A DNA stretch of 33,871 bases, from the NCBI RefSeq assembly GCF_014144865.1, contig NZ_JAALDM010000055.1, positions 1 to 33,871 on the forward strand, written 5' to 3'. Source of the DNA: Dietzia aerolata (lineage in GTDB: Bacteria; Actinomycetota; Actinomycetes; Mycobacteriales; Mycobacteriaceae). The notes under the pieces are model-generated. The model was not told the DNA's origin. It ran no database searches and saw nothing but the letters and a program-made list of their open reading frames with translations. A program made the position numbers and the translations under genes. Shown here in pieces: positions 25,384-33,871 of this stretch. Within the stretch, counting starts at the first letter, position 1; the number at the start of each line of letters is the position of its first letter.

Positions 25384-26268
25384 CTACGCGGTGGTGGCGA
25401 CCTCGCGGTCGATCCAGGCCACGAGGCGCGCGACGATCTCGTCGGGGCGGCGCGCCCACGTGTTGTGGCCGAGGGCCAGCGGCTCGAGTTCGAGCGTCGT
25501 GCGCGCCGACGGCAGCATCGCGAGCAGGTTGCGGGCCGCGCCCTCGGGGGCGAGGGGGTCGTCGGCGATCACCACCGCCAGCACCGGCACGGTGACGCGG
25601 GCGAGGCCGTCAAGGTAGTCCAGGTCGGCGCGGGCGGGCTGCATGGACCCGGTGCTGGCCAGCTTGGCCCAGTCGCGGATCCGGTCGGCCGGGACGCGCC
25701 CCGAGGCGCCGAAGAACTGTCCCGGGACGTGGCCGGCGATCGCGCCGACGATCGGCATGACGATGGAGCCGAAGCGCAGTCGTCGGCCGAACGACGTCGG
25801 GAAGCCACGGTGGAACGGTGACTGCGCGGCCACGGCGATCATTCCCACGACGCGCGGATCGTGGCGCGCGAGGTGGTAGACGCTGATCTGGGCGCCCATG
25901 CTGTGGCCGAGCAGCACGACGCGACGGTCTCCGAGCTCGCGCTGCATGGCATCGAGCGCGAGGGGGATGTCCTCCGCCGCGCTCTCGTGGTAGCCGGCGG
26001 CCCCGCCGCCACGGCCGATGCGGTGGGTGCTCTCGCCCTGCCCGCGCAGTTCGGTGATCGCGACGTCGATGCCGGCGTCGGCGAGCGCGCGGGCGATCGG
26101 CAGGTAGTACCGGGCGCCGACGGCGATGCCGGGCAGGATCAGCACGGCGGGCCGGCGCTCATCACGGTTGGAGGCGGGGACGAGCAACAGCGGGCTGGTG
26201 CTGCCGTCCGGGTGCGACAGCTCGACGCGCTGATGGTCGGCGTTGACCGACTTCTCACTACTGGTCAC
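25384..26268 (-). CDS. alpha/beta hydrolase
   Basis: A 294-residue serine hydrolase without signal peptide. The oxyanion strand is LILPGIAVGARYY, the nucleophile elbow GHSMGA places Ser123, and a C-terminal LGHNTWARRP supplies the likely catalytic His; the acid is probably in IADDPLAP. The GxSxG context and TELRGQGES resemble lysophospholipase/monoglyceride-lipase-like enzymes, but the substrate is unknown. The start is GTG at 26268; CATCCT lies 6 nt upstream and no Shine-Dalgarno is seen. It is convergent with the S9 peptidase. Confidence 0.85.
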   Translation of the reverse strand: MTSSEKSVNADHQRVELSHPDGSTSPLLLVPASNRDERRPAVLILPGIAVGARYYLPIARALADAGIDVAITELRGQGESTHRIGRGGGAAGYHESAAEDIPLALDAMQRELGDRRVVLLGHSMGAQISVYHLARHDPRVVGMIAVAAQSPFHRGFPTSFGRRLRFGSIVMPIVGAIAGHVPGQFFGASGRVPADRIRDWAKLASTGSMQPARADLDYLDGLARVTVPVLAVVIADDPLAPEGAARNLLAMLPSARTTLELEPLALGHNTWARRPDEIVARLVAWIDREVATTA

Positions 26269-26413
26269 CTGTACAGGATGCCCGACGCGGTGGTTCTCAG
26301 CGCTTCCGGGGCCGGGATGACGCGCAGGGCCGGGCGCCAGGGCGTGCGGAAACCCGGGTGTCCGGGAGTACGGATCGGGAGAGCGGCCCGGGAGCGTGGC
26401 CCGCCAAATGCGG

Positions 26414-26447
26414 AACCCCGCCGCACCCAGGTCGGGCGGGCGGGGTT
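26414..26447 (-). terminator. terminator of the mycolyltransferase gene
   Basis: AACCCCGCC (26414-26422) pairs with GGCGGGGTT (26439-26447), 31 bases after the mycolyltransferase stop. The rest of the 210-base gap (26269-26413) shows no gene. Confidence 0.65.
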
Positions 26448-26478
26448 CTACTCTGCCGGTGGGGCCGGGCTCAGCCGA

Positions 26479-27606
26479 TCAGATCGGGCCGTAGCGGGCG
26501 TTCATGGCGTCGGCCATCATTGGCCAGGACTGCGCCAGGTCGTCCTCCCAGTAGCCCCACGAGTGCGTGCCGTTGGGCGCGAAGTCGAAGTGGGCCGGAA
26601 TGCCCAGCTCGCCGAAGCGACGGGCGAGGTTGGCGGTGCAGTACTGGGTGGCTGCCTCGATGACGCCACCGACGATGGCCTGGTTGGCCAGGGCCGGGAC
26701 GCTGTTCTTCAGACGCCAGTTCTCGAGCGACTCGTGCGGTCCGGGCAGGCCGTTTCCGGTGGAGATGAACATGGCGGGAAGCTGCTCGCCGCGGTCCATC
26801 TGCTCCTTGAAGCGGAAGGCGCCCCAGACCGGGTCGTTGTCGAACCAGCTGTTGGTGCCGGTCTCGGGGACGCCCGGGAACGGGCCCCACATGTTGTCGA
26901 GGTTGGCGCCACCGCGCAAGCCGGTGACGATGTTGATGAACTCGTGACCGATCGGCGTGGAGGTCTCGGCACAGCCCGAGTAGGAACCGATGGCCTGGAA
27001 CCGGCCCGGGTACTTCTGGGCGATGGTCAGCACCGAGGTGGCGGTCATCGAGATGGCGGCGAGGCCGCGCTTGCGGTCCGTCCCGGTGTTACGGCCGTAG
27101 GTGGACTCGAAGAGGTCCGGGAGCTCCTTGGCCAGGTAGGTCTCGAACATCATCGGGTGCGTGTCACTGGCGTAGCGGGTCTGGACGTTGGGGTCCGGGC
27201 GCTGCCAGTCGGTGTAGTACGAGAAGGCGCCGCCGATCGGGGTGACCGTCCAGGCGTCCTTGTCCGCCATGAAGTCCTTGACGTTGGACTGCGCCTGCCA
27301 GGTCGCGGAATCCTCGCCGCCGCCGGCACCGTTGACCAGGTAGAGCACCGGGGCACTCTCATTACCGTCGCGGGGCCGCTGGACGATGTTCGGGACTTCC
27401 TGATGCATGGCGTCCGACCAGACCGAAACGATCATGCGGCCGTCGTTCAGCGGGGTCTCGACGACCTTATCCGTTGCCGTGGCCTTGGTGTAGTTGATCG
27501 TCCCGCTCTGCTGGGCCTGTGCCGTGCCGGTGGCAACGACGGGGACCATGGCGGTCGCGGCGACCACTGCGCCGACCTTCGTGCCGAACCGCTTGACTGA
27601 ACGCAT
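26479..27606 (-). CDS. mycolyltransferase (antigen 85 / PS1 / Cmyt type)
   Basis: Secreted esterase-fold enzyme that transfers mycolic acids between trehalose monomycolate and trehalose, arabinogalactan or, for some members, proteins. The 375-residue precursor has a signal peptide (basic VKRFGTK, hydrophobic core, ATGTAQA cleavage before QQSG). The nucleophile is Ser186 in AAISMTATSVL, compare GLSMGA in corynebacterial Cmyt proteins; IGSYSGCAETS follows as in that family, and the catalytic His is in APNGTHSWGYW. Length is that of corynebacterial Cmyt without a PS1 repeat domain. AGGA precedes the ATG. It lies next to two PorA/PorH-like genes, which makes protein O-mycoloylation (the MytC reaction) an attractive role, but this is inference. 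Confidence 0.92.
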   Translation of the reverse strand: MRSVKRFGTKVGAVVAATAMVPVVATGTAQAQQSGTINYTKATATDKVVETPLNDGRMIVSVWSDAMHQEVPNIVQRPRDGNESAPVLYLVNGAGGGEDSATWQAQSNVKDFMADKDAWTVTPIGGAFSYYTDWQRPDPNVQTRYASDTHPMMFETYLAKELPDLFESTYGRNTGTDRKRGLAAISMTATSVLTIAQKYPGRFQAIGSYSGCAETSTPIGHEFINIVTGLRGGANLDNMWGPFPGVPETGTNSWFDNDPVWGAFRFKEQMDRGEQLPAMFISTGNGLPGPHESLENWRLKNSVPALANQAIVGGVIEAATQYCTANLARRFGELGIPAHFDFAPNGTHSWGYWEDDLAQSWPMMADAMNARYGPI

Positions 27607-28011
27607 ATTTCCTACGCCTTACTTCTCGATGTTCACAGACGGACCCGTGTCGACTCTCAGGGAAGAGTTAACCCGTTTCTCAATAGTCACACAAGCCTCA
27701 CAGGGCATCCCGTTTATCCCGGAAGGCCCTGACGGCATTGCACATACCTCGCGGAGGGTTGGATTCCGAGGGTCCCACAATCGCATTGGCCGAGGGAAAC
27801 CGCAGATACCTCCGCGAGGCTCATGCACACAGTATCGACTCTGCACGGCTGGCCGTTACAATAATTAACAATTCTCCATATGCCGAATCCGCGCGGGCGG
27901 ACGGAGGCTCTCCGTCAGCACCCGAAGTCGGAGCGGGCGCCGGGGGTCGAGCGACAGAAATACAGCAAGGGCGCCGGATCACTCCGGCGCCCTTGCTAAT
28001 GAAGACTTACG
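27607..28011. promoter_or_regulatory. 405-base upstream region of the mycolyltransferase gene
   Basis: No gene with a ribosome site is seen. On the minus strand TTGTGT and TTAACT, 17 bases apart (about 27694 and 27671), form a candidate promoter. CCTCGCGGAGG (27747-27757) and its inverse CCTCCGCGAGG (27809-27819) are exact 11-bp inverted copies, both preceded by ATA, and could be a two-site operator. An AT-rich patch occurs at 27855-27885. The left-hand end of the small-gene unit's terminator lies at 27964. Confidence 0.45.
27964..27997 (-). terminator. terminator of the small PorA/PorH-like unit
   Basis: A perfect 15-bp stem (27964-27978 with 27983-27997) with loop TCAC, followed on the minus strand by TATTTCTG. 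It lies 15 bases after the stop of the 56-residue gene. Confidence 0.88.
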
Positions 28012-28182
28012 TCACTCACCGGTCTTCATGAAGCCGTTGGCGATGGCCTCCTGGAGGTCGCCGCCCGCGAAGTAGCCGGCGGCCTTGACGAACTTGTCGA
28101 TGTTGCCGAGGAAGCCGCTGAGGATGCTGAAGGTGCCGTCCTCGCCGACGACGCCGTCGAGGGATCCGAGTTGAATGCCCAT
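28012..28182 (-). CDS. 56-residue PorH/PorA-like small protein
   Basis: Sequence begins MGIQLGSLDGVVGEDGTFS, continues with an amphipathic segment ILSGFLGNIDKFVKAAGYF and ends GGDLQEAIANGFMKTGE. AAGGAG lies 6 nt before the ATG and a strong terminator follows. It has no signal peptide and no cysteine, is mildly acidic and 56 residues long; PorH of C. glutamicum is 57 residues, also signal-less, acidic and encoded beside groEL2. GFLGNIDKF recalls the FLGNLDV segment of PorA. I infer a mycomembrane channel-forming peptide; sequence similarity is weak, so the evidence is mainly size, composition and location. Confidence 0.75.
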   Translation of the reverse strand: MGIQLGSLDGVVGEDGTFSILSGFLGNIDKFVKAAGYFAGGDLQEAIANGFMKTGE

Positions 28183-28299
28183 GATGTTCTCCTTGAAGAT
28201 GTGGCCCGAAGGTGTCCGGAGCCGATGCAGGGGGGATTGACTGCATTACGCCACAGCCGGGGCGGATGTCACGAATCAGGATTCGCGAACTATCAGATG

Positions 28300-28455
28300 T
28301 CAGGCGTCAGCGGCCTCGGGGGCCCCGGGGGTCTCGAGGCTGCCGAGGACGTTCGCGATGTCGTCACCGGCGAGCGAGCCGGCGAAACCGGTGACACCGT
28401 CGAGCACGTTCTTGACGGCACCGATCAGGCTGCTGATTGCACTGAAGTCAGGCAT
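28300..28455 (-). CDS. 51-residue PorA/PorH-like small protein
   Basis: Sequence begins MPDFSAISSLIGAVKNVLDG, with alternating hydrophobic/polar positions predicting an amphipathic helix, then VTGFAGSLAGDDIANVLGSL and an acidic Ala/Pro tail. GGGAG lies 7 nt before the ATG. Net acidic, no cysteine, no signal peptide. It is the first gene of a two-gene leftward unit with the 56-residue gene and has a near-consensus promoter upstream. In C. glutamicum PorA and PorH are cotranscribed and form a hetero-oligomeric channel; the paired arrangement here fits that model. A 6-bp inverted repeat CGAATC/GATTCG lies in the gap between the two genes. Confidence 0.74.
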   Translation of the reverse strand: MPDFSAISSLIGAVKNVLDGVTGFAGSLAGDDIANVLGSLETPGAPEAADA

Positions 28456-28526
28456 GTGTTTCTCCCTATATCGATTGCGCCCCGGCCCCCGGGGCAGTGT
28501 CCAGCCCCTCGTTGGGGACCTAGGCC

Positions 28527-28554
28527 AGAATAGACTGAGGACTTCCAGTGTCAA
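28527..28554 (-). promoter_or_regulatory. near-consensus promoter of the small PorA/PorH-like unit
   Basis: On the minus strand TTGACA (28554-28549), a 16-base spacer and TATTCT (28532-28527). This is the best housekeeping-type promoter in the window and implies strong expression. The leader of about 65 nt contains GC-rich hairpins (CCCC-AACGA-GGGG). Confidence 0.7.
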
Positions 28555-28686
28555 TTGTGACGCTAATCTCTCCTCAGATCCATGATCACCGTACCCGCCC
28601 CCTTGGGGCCGTGTGTCCTAAACCACCGCATTAATAGACTTCTTGTGGACCGCCCCAGCAGGACTGATGCGATCCTCGCAGGTCAC

Positions 28687-28705
28687 CCAGGTTAGGCTAC
28701 CCTCA
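28687..28705 (+). promoter_or_regulatory. DtxR/IdeR-type iron box
   Basis: CCAGGTTAGGCTACCCTCA matches 15 of 19 positions of the DtxR/IdeR consensus (TTAGGTTAGGCTAACCTAA). It overlaps TAGGCT, a possible -10 for rightward transcription. No intact gene lies downstream on the plus strand; leftward it is 130 bases upstream of the small-protein promoter. Confidence 0.55.
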
Positions 28706-28908
28706 CGACGTGGGCGCCGACTACTCATCGAGTTCCGCCCCGTTCACCCCCGCCTCCCCGAAAGTTCATCTTAAAAGTTTTCTTTACGAACTAGTTCAGG
28801 GCGCATTTTGGGTATGTAACGAACCGCATCGGCGCGACGATCGGGGCTGGAAGAGTCGAAGATCACACGCGATCGCACGCCGTGATCCACAATGTCGCCG
28901 CCGAATGC

Positions 28909-28933
28909 GTTGTTGTCGTCGTCAAAAATCTTT
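28909..28933 (-). repeat. GAC-repeat element, intergenic copy
   Basis: On the minus strand AAAGATTTTTGACGACGAC followed by AACAAC. It matches the copy at 532-556 in 22 of 25 positions although one is intergenic and the other codes for a protein linker. Confidence 0.5.
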
Positions 28934-28998
28934 CCGGCCACCCACCGGAGGCCATCACCCTCGTCGCCCCGTCGGCCGTCACCACCCCCCCAAATAGA

Positions 28999-29039
28999 AC
29001 CGTGGCCCCGCACCTGTAGGTGAGGTGCGGGGCCACGGT
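28999..29039 (-). terminator. groEL2 terminator
   Basis: A perfect 17-bp stem (28999-29015 with 29023-29039) with a 7-nt loop GTAGGTG, followed on the minus strand by TTCTATTT. It lies 43 bases after the groEL2 stop. Confidence 0.9.
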
Positions 29040-29082
29040 CTCGAACGAGCGACGCGCGTCAGGCGCGGTGCGTGGGCTCAGA

Positions 29083-30816
<1,734 letters not shown>

Positions 30817-30826
30817 TCAGGTATTG

Positions 30827-30853
30827 CTGGCACTCAGGGTAACCGAGTGCCAA
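30827..30853 (-). promoter_or_regulatory. CIRCE element 1 (HrcA operator)
   Basis: CTGGCACTC, nine bases, GAGTGCCAA: inverted arms with the exact 9-base spacing of CIRCE and only small departures from TTAGCACTC/GAGTGCTAA. Confidence 0.9.
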
Positions 30854-30861
30854 TCGCTTTT

Positions 30862-30888
30862 CTAGCACTCGCCCCCACCGAGTGCAAA
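30862..30888 (-). promoter_or_regulatory. CIRCE element 2 (HrcA operator)
   Basis: CTAGCACTC, nine bases, GAGTGCAAA. The two CIRCE boxes are centred 35 bases apart, the tandem arrangement seen upstream of mycobacterial groEL2. Confidence 0.88.
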
Positions 30889-31051
30889 GGTTCGCCGCCG
30901 GTGTTCGCGACGGGCGTACGGCGCACGCCCCGCCGCGCCCTGGACACGCGCCCCGCCGGGCCCGAAGCACGCACCCCGCCCCCGCACGGCCGCGCCCTGC
31001 CATACGATCGGAGACATCAGCCCGCCCACCCCCGTCGAAAAGGCCCTTCCT

Positions 31052-31528
31052 ATGCCGACCGAGTCCGCTCCCATCGCCGACATCGTGAGTTCAATCGAGA
31101 TCGACGCCCCGCCGGCGCGGGTCTGGGAGGTCATCTCGGACGTCCGCAACGCCACCCAGTGGAGCAGCCAGGCGGTCAAGATATTCGCGCTCGGCGGCCG
31201 CACCACCAAGGGCACGTGGGCGCTGAACATCAACAAGCGCGGGCCCTTGGTCTGGCCCACCACCAGCCGCGTGGTGGAGTTCGAGCCGGGCCGCCGGTTC
31301 GCCAACCGCATCCACGAGAACAATTCGGTCTGGTTCTTCGACCTCGAGCCCACCACCTCGGGCGGCACGCGCCTGACCGAGCGGCGTGAGGTCCGCGACG
31401 GGCTGACGTTCGTGTCCACCTTCCTCACCGACAAGGCCTTCGGCGGCCAGCCGGCGTTCACAAAGGAACTCGACGAGGGTATGTCGCTGTCCCTGCAGCG
31501 GATCAAGACGCTCGTCGAGCAGGGCTGA
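31052..31528 (+). CDS. SRPBCC-fold (polyketide cyclase/START-like) protein
   Basis: A 158-residue single-domain protein with the SRPBCC layout: SSIEIDAPPARVWEVISDV at the N-terminus, the central RVVEFEPGRRFANRI and TTSGGTRLTERREV strands, and the long C-terminal helix (KELDEGMSLSLQRIKTLVE). Such proteins bind hydrophobic ligands in a cavity; no catalytic residue can be assigned. AAAAGG lies ~9 nt before the ATG. It is 7 bases upstream of a lipoprotein gene and likely cotranscribed with it. Confidence 0.87.
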   Translation: MPTESAPIADIVSSIEIDAPPARVWEVISDVRNATQWSSQAVKIFALGGRTTKGTWALNINKRGPLVWPTTSRVVEFEPGRRFANRIHENNSVWFFDLEPTTSGGTRLTERREVRDGLTFVSTFLTDKAFGGQPAFTKELDEGMSLSLQRIKTLVEQG

Positions 31529-31535
31529 GGCACCC

Positions 31536-32258
31536 GTGTTGCGGTCGGCCGGGGCGGCGGTGGTCGCCGGGGCCCTGGCGGTATCGCTGACCGGATGCGC
31601 CCTTCTCTCGCGAGAATCTGACGACGACGACGAGGTCGACCGCCCACAACCCGGGCCGACATTGGCCGCCGGACCGCCCCCGGCGGACTGGCAGGACGTC
31701 CGCGATGCTTCCGGGTTGGTCTATTCGGTGCCCCCTGAGTGGGAGGTCGGATACCCGGAACCGATCCCCGAGGGCGAGACGGACCCGGGCACCGACTGGG
31801 GATCCGGATACGTCACCACGGCCAACGCGATCGCCGGCCGCGACTACTGCTCCCTGGCCGGGATGAGCTTTCGCGCGTTGACCGGGATCACCGCCGACCC
31901 GGTGCCGGGCGACGCCCGCGACCAGGCCGCGTCCGCGTCGCGCGCCATGGCCGACTCGATCGACCGCTACTTCACCCAGGCCGGCGCCGACGTCCCGGTG
32001 CCCGAGCCGCAGAGCATCGGGGTGTCCGGGGTGCCGGCCTGGTACGTCTCACTCCGAGCGGAGGTCCATCCGCCGCGCAATATCTGCACGCCGCCGACGA
32101 TCCGTTTCGACACCATCGCGGTGTCCACGCGGACGCCGGACGGGGCGCCGGCGTCGCTGGTCTTCGTCCTCATGGCCGATGAGGACGAGGCAGGCGTCCA
32201 GCCCTCCGAGACGATCGACGCCGTGGTGGCCTCGCTGCGCTACGACAACACCGTCTAG
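31536..32258 (+). CDS. putative lipoprotein, function unknown
   Basis: A 240-residue protein with a short N-terminus, hydrophobic core and lipobox LTGC (lipidated Cys ~residue 21), then an acidic linker SRESDDDDEVD, again a GAC repeat, and a globular domain (SGLVYSVPPEWEVGYPEP ... VSTRTPDGAPASLVFVLMAD). The layout resembles actinobacterial lipoproteins of the DUF8017/LpqN-type group that carry a GLxYxVPxxW motif, but I would not assign a family firmly. GTG 31536 is preceded by TGAGG; a TTG at 31539 is the alternative. It follows the SRPBCC gene by 7 bases. Confidence 0.82.
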   Translation: MLRSAGAAVVAGALAVSLTGCALLSRESDDDDEVDRPQPGPTLAAGPPPADWQDVRDASGLVYSVPPEWEVGYPEPIPEGETDPGTDWGSGYVTTANAIAGRDYCSLAGMSFRALTGITADPVPGDARDQAASASRAMADSIDRYFTQAGADVPVPEPQSIGVSGVPAWYVSLRAEVHPPRNICTPPTIRFDTIAVSTRTPDGAPASLVFVLMADEDEAGVQPSETIDAVVASLRYDNTV

Positions 32259-32288
32259 CGCCAGCCGCCCTGCCGCCAGCCGCCGCGG

Positions 32289-33011
32289 TCAGGCGGCCGT
32301 GTCCCCGAGCAGTCCGCCGAAGAACGCCGGCCAGTCGCCGTCGCTGCGCGCCCACGCCCAGCCCGCGTCCGCGGCGGTGCCCAGATCGAGGAACGACAGG
32401 GTCCGGTTCCGGACCGGGACGCCCGGCCCGTCCGCGACGGAGACCTCGAGCTGCCCGCTGACGCGCTCGTAGAGGAACCAGCGCTCATCGTCGGCGTCGA
32501 GTTCGAGCCGGTCGCCGTCCACCTCGAGCTCGCCGATCAGGAACCCGAGCATCTCCCGGGTGACCCACGGCAGTGTGCCGAACGGGCGTCCGCGGACGGC
32601 GTGATCGGTGATCGCGGCACCCGCCACCGTGGGACGACGGTGCACGTCGATATCGATGCGCCACCTCGGATCCGCCAGGACCCCGAGCCGCGGCGCGGTC
32701 GCCAGCAGCTGACGGGGCGCGGCAAGCCGCATGACGGAGTTGAGGACCAGCGGCCGCGTGATGACCTCGGGCCGGATGACCACGCCCACGCCCTTGCCGG
32801 GTCCGTCGATCCAGTCCTCGCCGAGGACCTCGATGGCCGCCCTCTCCGACAGCGCGCCGGTCTCGCCCACGGCATCGGCCTCGGGGAAGCGCGCATTGAT
32901 CTCGTCACACAGGGCCTCCAGGTCCGCCCGCACGTGCGCGGGAAGAGCGTCCAGGCTCTCGACCGAGCGGTACTCCGCCTCGGCCGGTGTAACCACAATC
33001 TCTGTACTCAT
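32289..33011 (-). CDS. hypothetical protein, 240 residues
   Basis: A soluble, acidic protein with no signal peptide or membrane segment. The C-terminal half has LELDADDERWFLYERVSGQLEVSV and a final helix WPAFFGGLLGD; the size and general order recall EspG/ESX-chaperone-like folds, but I see no diagnostic motif and do not assign a function. TACAGT (33025-33020) ends 8 nt before the ATG and no Shine-Dalgarno is present. It is convergent with the lipoprotein gene (30-base gap) and divergent from the M20 peptidase gene. Confidence 0.8.
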   Translation of the reverse strand: MSTEIVVTPAEAEYRSVESLDALPAHVRADLEALCDEINARFPEADAVGETGALSERAAIEVLGEDWIDGPGKGVGVVIRPEVITRPLVLNSVMRLAAPRQLLATAPRLGVLADPRWRIDIDVHRRPTVAGAAITDHAVRGRPFGTLPWVTREMLGFLIGELEVDGDRLELDADDERWFLYERVSGQLEVSVADGPGVPVRNRTLSFLDLGTAADAGWAWARSDGDWPAFFGGLLGDTAA

Positions 33012-33019
33012 ACCCGGAG

Positions 33020-33086
33020 ACTGTACGTCATCTTTCGTTTACCTTGCGTTCACCTTGTGTCGCGTGTCGGACCCGGGACCTATCCT
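33020..33086. promoter_or_regulatory. divergent leaderless-type promoters
   Basis: TACAGT on the minus strand (33025-33020) and TATCCT on the plus strand (33081-33086) lie 8 and 6 nt before the start codons of the two divergent genes. No ribosome site is seen for either. The middle is AT-richer (TCTTTCGTTTACC). Confidence 0.5.
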
Positions 33087-33092
33087 TGGCCC

Positions 33093-33871
33093 ATGCTCGA
33101 CTCCCCCACGTTCACCGATCCGCACCCCGAGCTCGCGTCGCTGGCCGCCGCCGTCGCCGCGCAGATGGACAGGGCCCGAACCGACCTGGCGAACCTCGTG
33201 GCGTTGCCCTCGGTGCATGATGCCGAGCCCCAGGCGTGCGCCGAGGCCTGCGAGAGGGTCCGCGAGCTGCTCACCGAGCTCCCGGTGCCGGGCCTGGGGC
33301 CGGAGTCGGTGGAGGTCGTCGAGACCTCGGACGGCTCCAGTGCCGTGTTCGCGCACCGCCCCGCGGCACCGGGCCGCCCCACCGTGCTGCTGTACAGCCA
33401 CTACGACGTGCAGCCGTCCGGGGATCCGGCCGAGTGGACCTCCTCCCCGTGGGAGCTGACCGAGCGCGAGGGCCGCTGGTACGGCCGCGGGGCCGCGGAC
33501 TGCAAGGGCAACCTGGTCGTCCACCTCACCGCCCTGCGCGCCCTCGCCACCGCGGGAGCAGGCAACGCCGGTTCCGCGAACGGGGACGCCGGTCAGGACC
33601 CGCTGAACGGCCTGGGCATCCGCCTCGTGGTGGAGGGCTCGGAGGAAACCGGCGGTGGCGGACTCGACGATCTGGTGGCGGCGCGGCCCGAGCTGGTGGA
33701 GGCCGACGCCATCCTGATCGTCGACTCGGGGAACGTCGCGGCCGGGACGCCCACCCTGACAACCAGCCTTCGGGGGATCGCGAACGTTGTCGTCGTCGTC
33801 GACACGATGGAGGCCGGGGTCCACTCCGGACAGTTCGGCGGGGCAGCCCCGGACGCCCTCGCGGCGCTCGT
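33093..33871 (+). CDS. M20-family metallopeptidase/dipeptidase (3' partial)
   Basis: The first 259 codons of a dinuclear-zinc peptidase; the end lies outside the window. Visible landmarks are the metal-binding YSHYDVQPSGDPAEW (His-x-Asp), WYGRGAADCKGNL with bridging Asp, the catalytic Glu-Glu pair in EGSEETGG and the metal-binding Asp in IVDSGN. The lid/dimerisation domain starts at SLRGIANVVVVVDTMEAGVHSGQFGG. These match the dipeptidase branch annotated as peptidase M20 in mycobacteria. A short Ala/Gly insert (AGAGNAGSANGDAGQD) sits between the two metal-site segments. TATCCT lies 6 nt before the ATG; a leaderless mRNA is likely. Confidence 0.9.
   Translation, partial: MLDSPTFTDPHPELASLAAAVAAQMDRARTDLANLVALPSVHDAEPQACAEACERVRELLTELPVPGLGPESVEVVETSDGSSAVFAHRPAAPGRPTVLLYSHYDVQPSGDPAEWTSSPWELTEREGRWYGRGAADCKGNLVVHLTALRALATAGAGNAGSANGDAGQDPLNGLGIRLVVEGSEETGGGGLDDLVAARPELVEADAILIVDSGNVAAGTPTLTTSLRGIANVVVVVDTMEAGVHSGQFGGAAPDALAAL

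Larger units (their letters stand above)
28456..29082. other. 627-base region without a supported gene
   Basis: From left to right it holds the promoter of the small-protein unit (28527-28554), an iron box (28687-28705), an AT-rich stretch (28760-28820), one copy of the GAC-repeat element (28909-28933) and the groEL terminator (28999-29039). An open frame starting with GTG at 28710 follows the iron box directly but loses protein-like character after ~35 codons; it may be the relic of an iron-regulated gene. Confidence 0.5.

Noticed and set aside
28710-28997. Plus-strand open frame starting GTG right after the iron box
   Set aside because: No ribosome site, loses protein-like character after ~35 codons and resembles no family; kept only as a possible relic.
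28771-29013. Minus-strand open frame of 80 codons downstream of groEL2
   Set aside because: Runs through the groEL2 terminator, no ribosome site, composition not convincing.

Overview
The window is a high-GC actinobacterial chromosome segment. Several features place it in the mycolic-acid-containing order Mycobacteriales (Corynebacteriales): an antigen-85/PS1-type mycolyltransferase, a RamB-type glyoxylate regulator facing isocitrate lyase, an HBHA-like protein, a stand-alone groEL2 behind two CIRCE elements, and mycobacterial-type lipoamide dehydrogenase. My best guess is Dietzia or a close relative; this is inferred from gene content, not from a marker gene. From left to right the core genes follow the Mycobacterium tuberculosis order between Rv0478 and Rv0440 (deoC, DUF2516, hbhA, XRE regulator, fadB2, icl, ramB, CMD protein, lpd, S9 peptidase, groEL2), with extra genes inserted. 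No tRNA, rRNA, CRISPR array, phage or insertion sequence was recognised.

Layout. 1-3075: two overlapping genes for a heterodimeric ABC exporter-fold transporter of the IrtAB/YbtPQ type (first gene cut by the window edge). 3155-4810: divergent deoC and purU. 4831-7557: MerR regulator, DUF2516 membrane protein, HBHA-like protein and XRE regulator, all leftward. 7822-12788: leftward DUF445 protein, small membrane protein, a MetE homologue, and fadB2. 12969-16535: aceA facing ramB and a cysteine-free AhpD-fold protein, with TTGCAAA-type RamB boxes between them. 16659-19855: a GH65 disaccharide phosphorylase coupled to a beta-phosphoglucomutase-like gene. 20345-22950: lipoprotein, lpd and a 50-residue peptide gene. 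23179-26268: prolyl-oligopeptidase-type peptidase and a convergent alpha/beta hydrolase. 26479-28455: mycolyltransferase and two small genes resembling corynebacterial PorH/PorA. 28456-30888: an AT-richer non-coding stretch with an orphan iron box, then groEL2 and its CIRCE operators. 31052-33871: SRPBCC protein, lipoprotein, unknown gene and the start of an M20 peptidase.

How the genes fit together. aceA/ramB/fadB2/lpd belong to acetate, fatty-acid and central carbon metabolism. The envelope group (mycolyltransferase, PorA/PorH-like peptides, HBHA, lipoproteins) is typical of a mycomembrane organism. Many genes lack a Shine-Dalgarno sequence and instead have a TAnnnT hexamer 6-8 nt before the start codon, which points to leaderless mRNAs.

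Most notable points: (1) the MetE homologue keeps the family fold but has lost three of four zinc ligands and the conserved catalytic histidine; (2) three 50-56-residue leaderless-secretion peptides, two of them in the groEL2-mycolyltransferase interval where corynebacteria carry porA/porH; (3) a GAC-repeat DNA motif that recurs at protein linkers, a gene junction and an intergenic site; (4) a likely CTG start for the DUF445 gene; (5) an iron box with no intact gene behind it.
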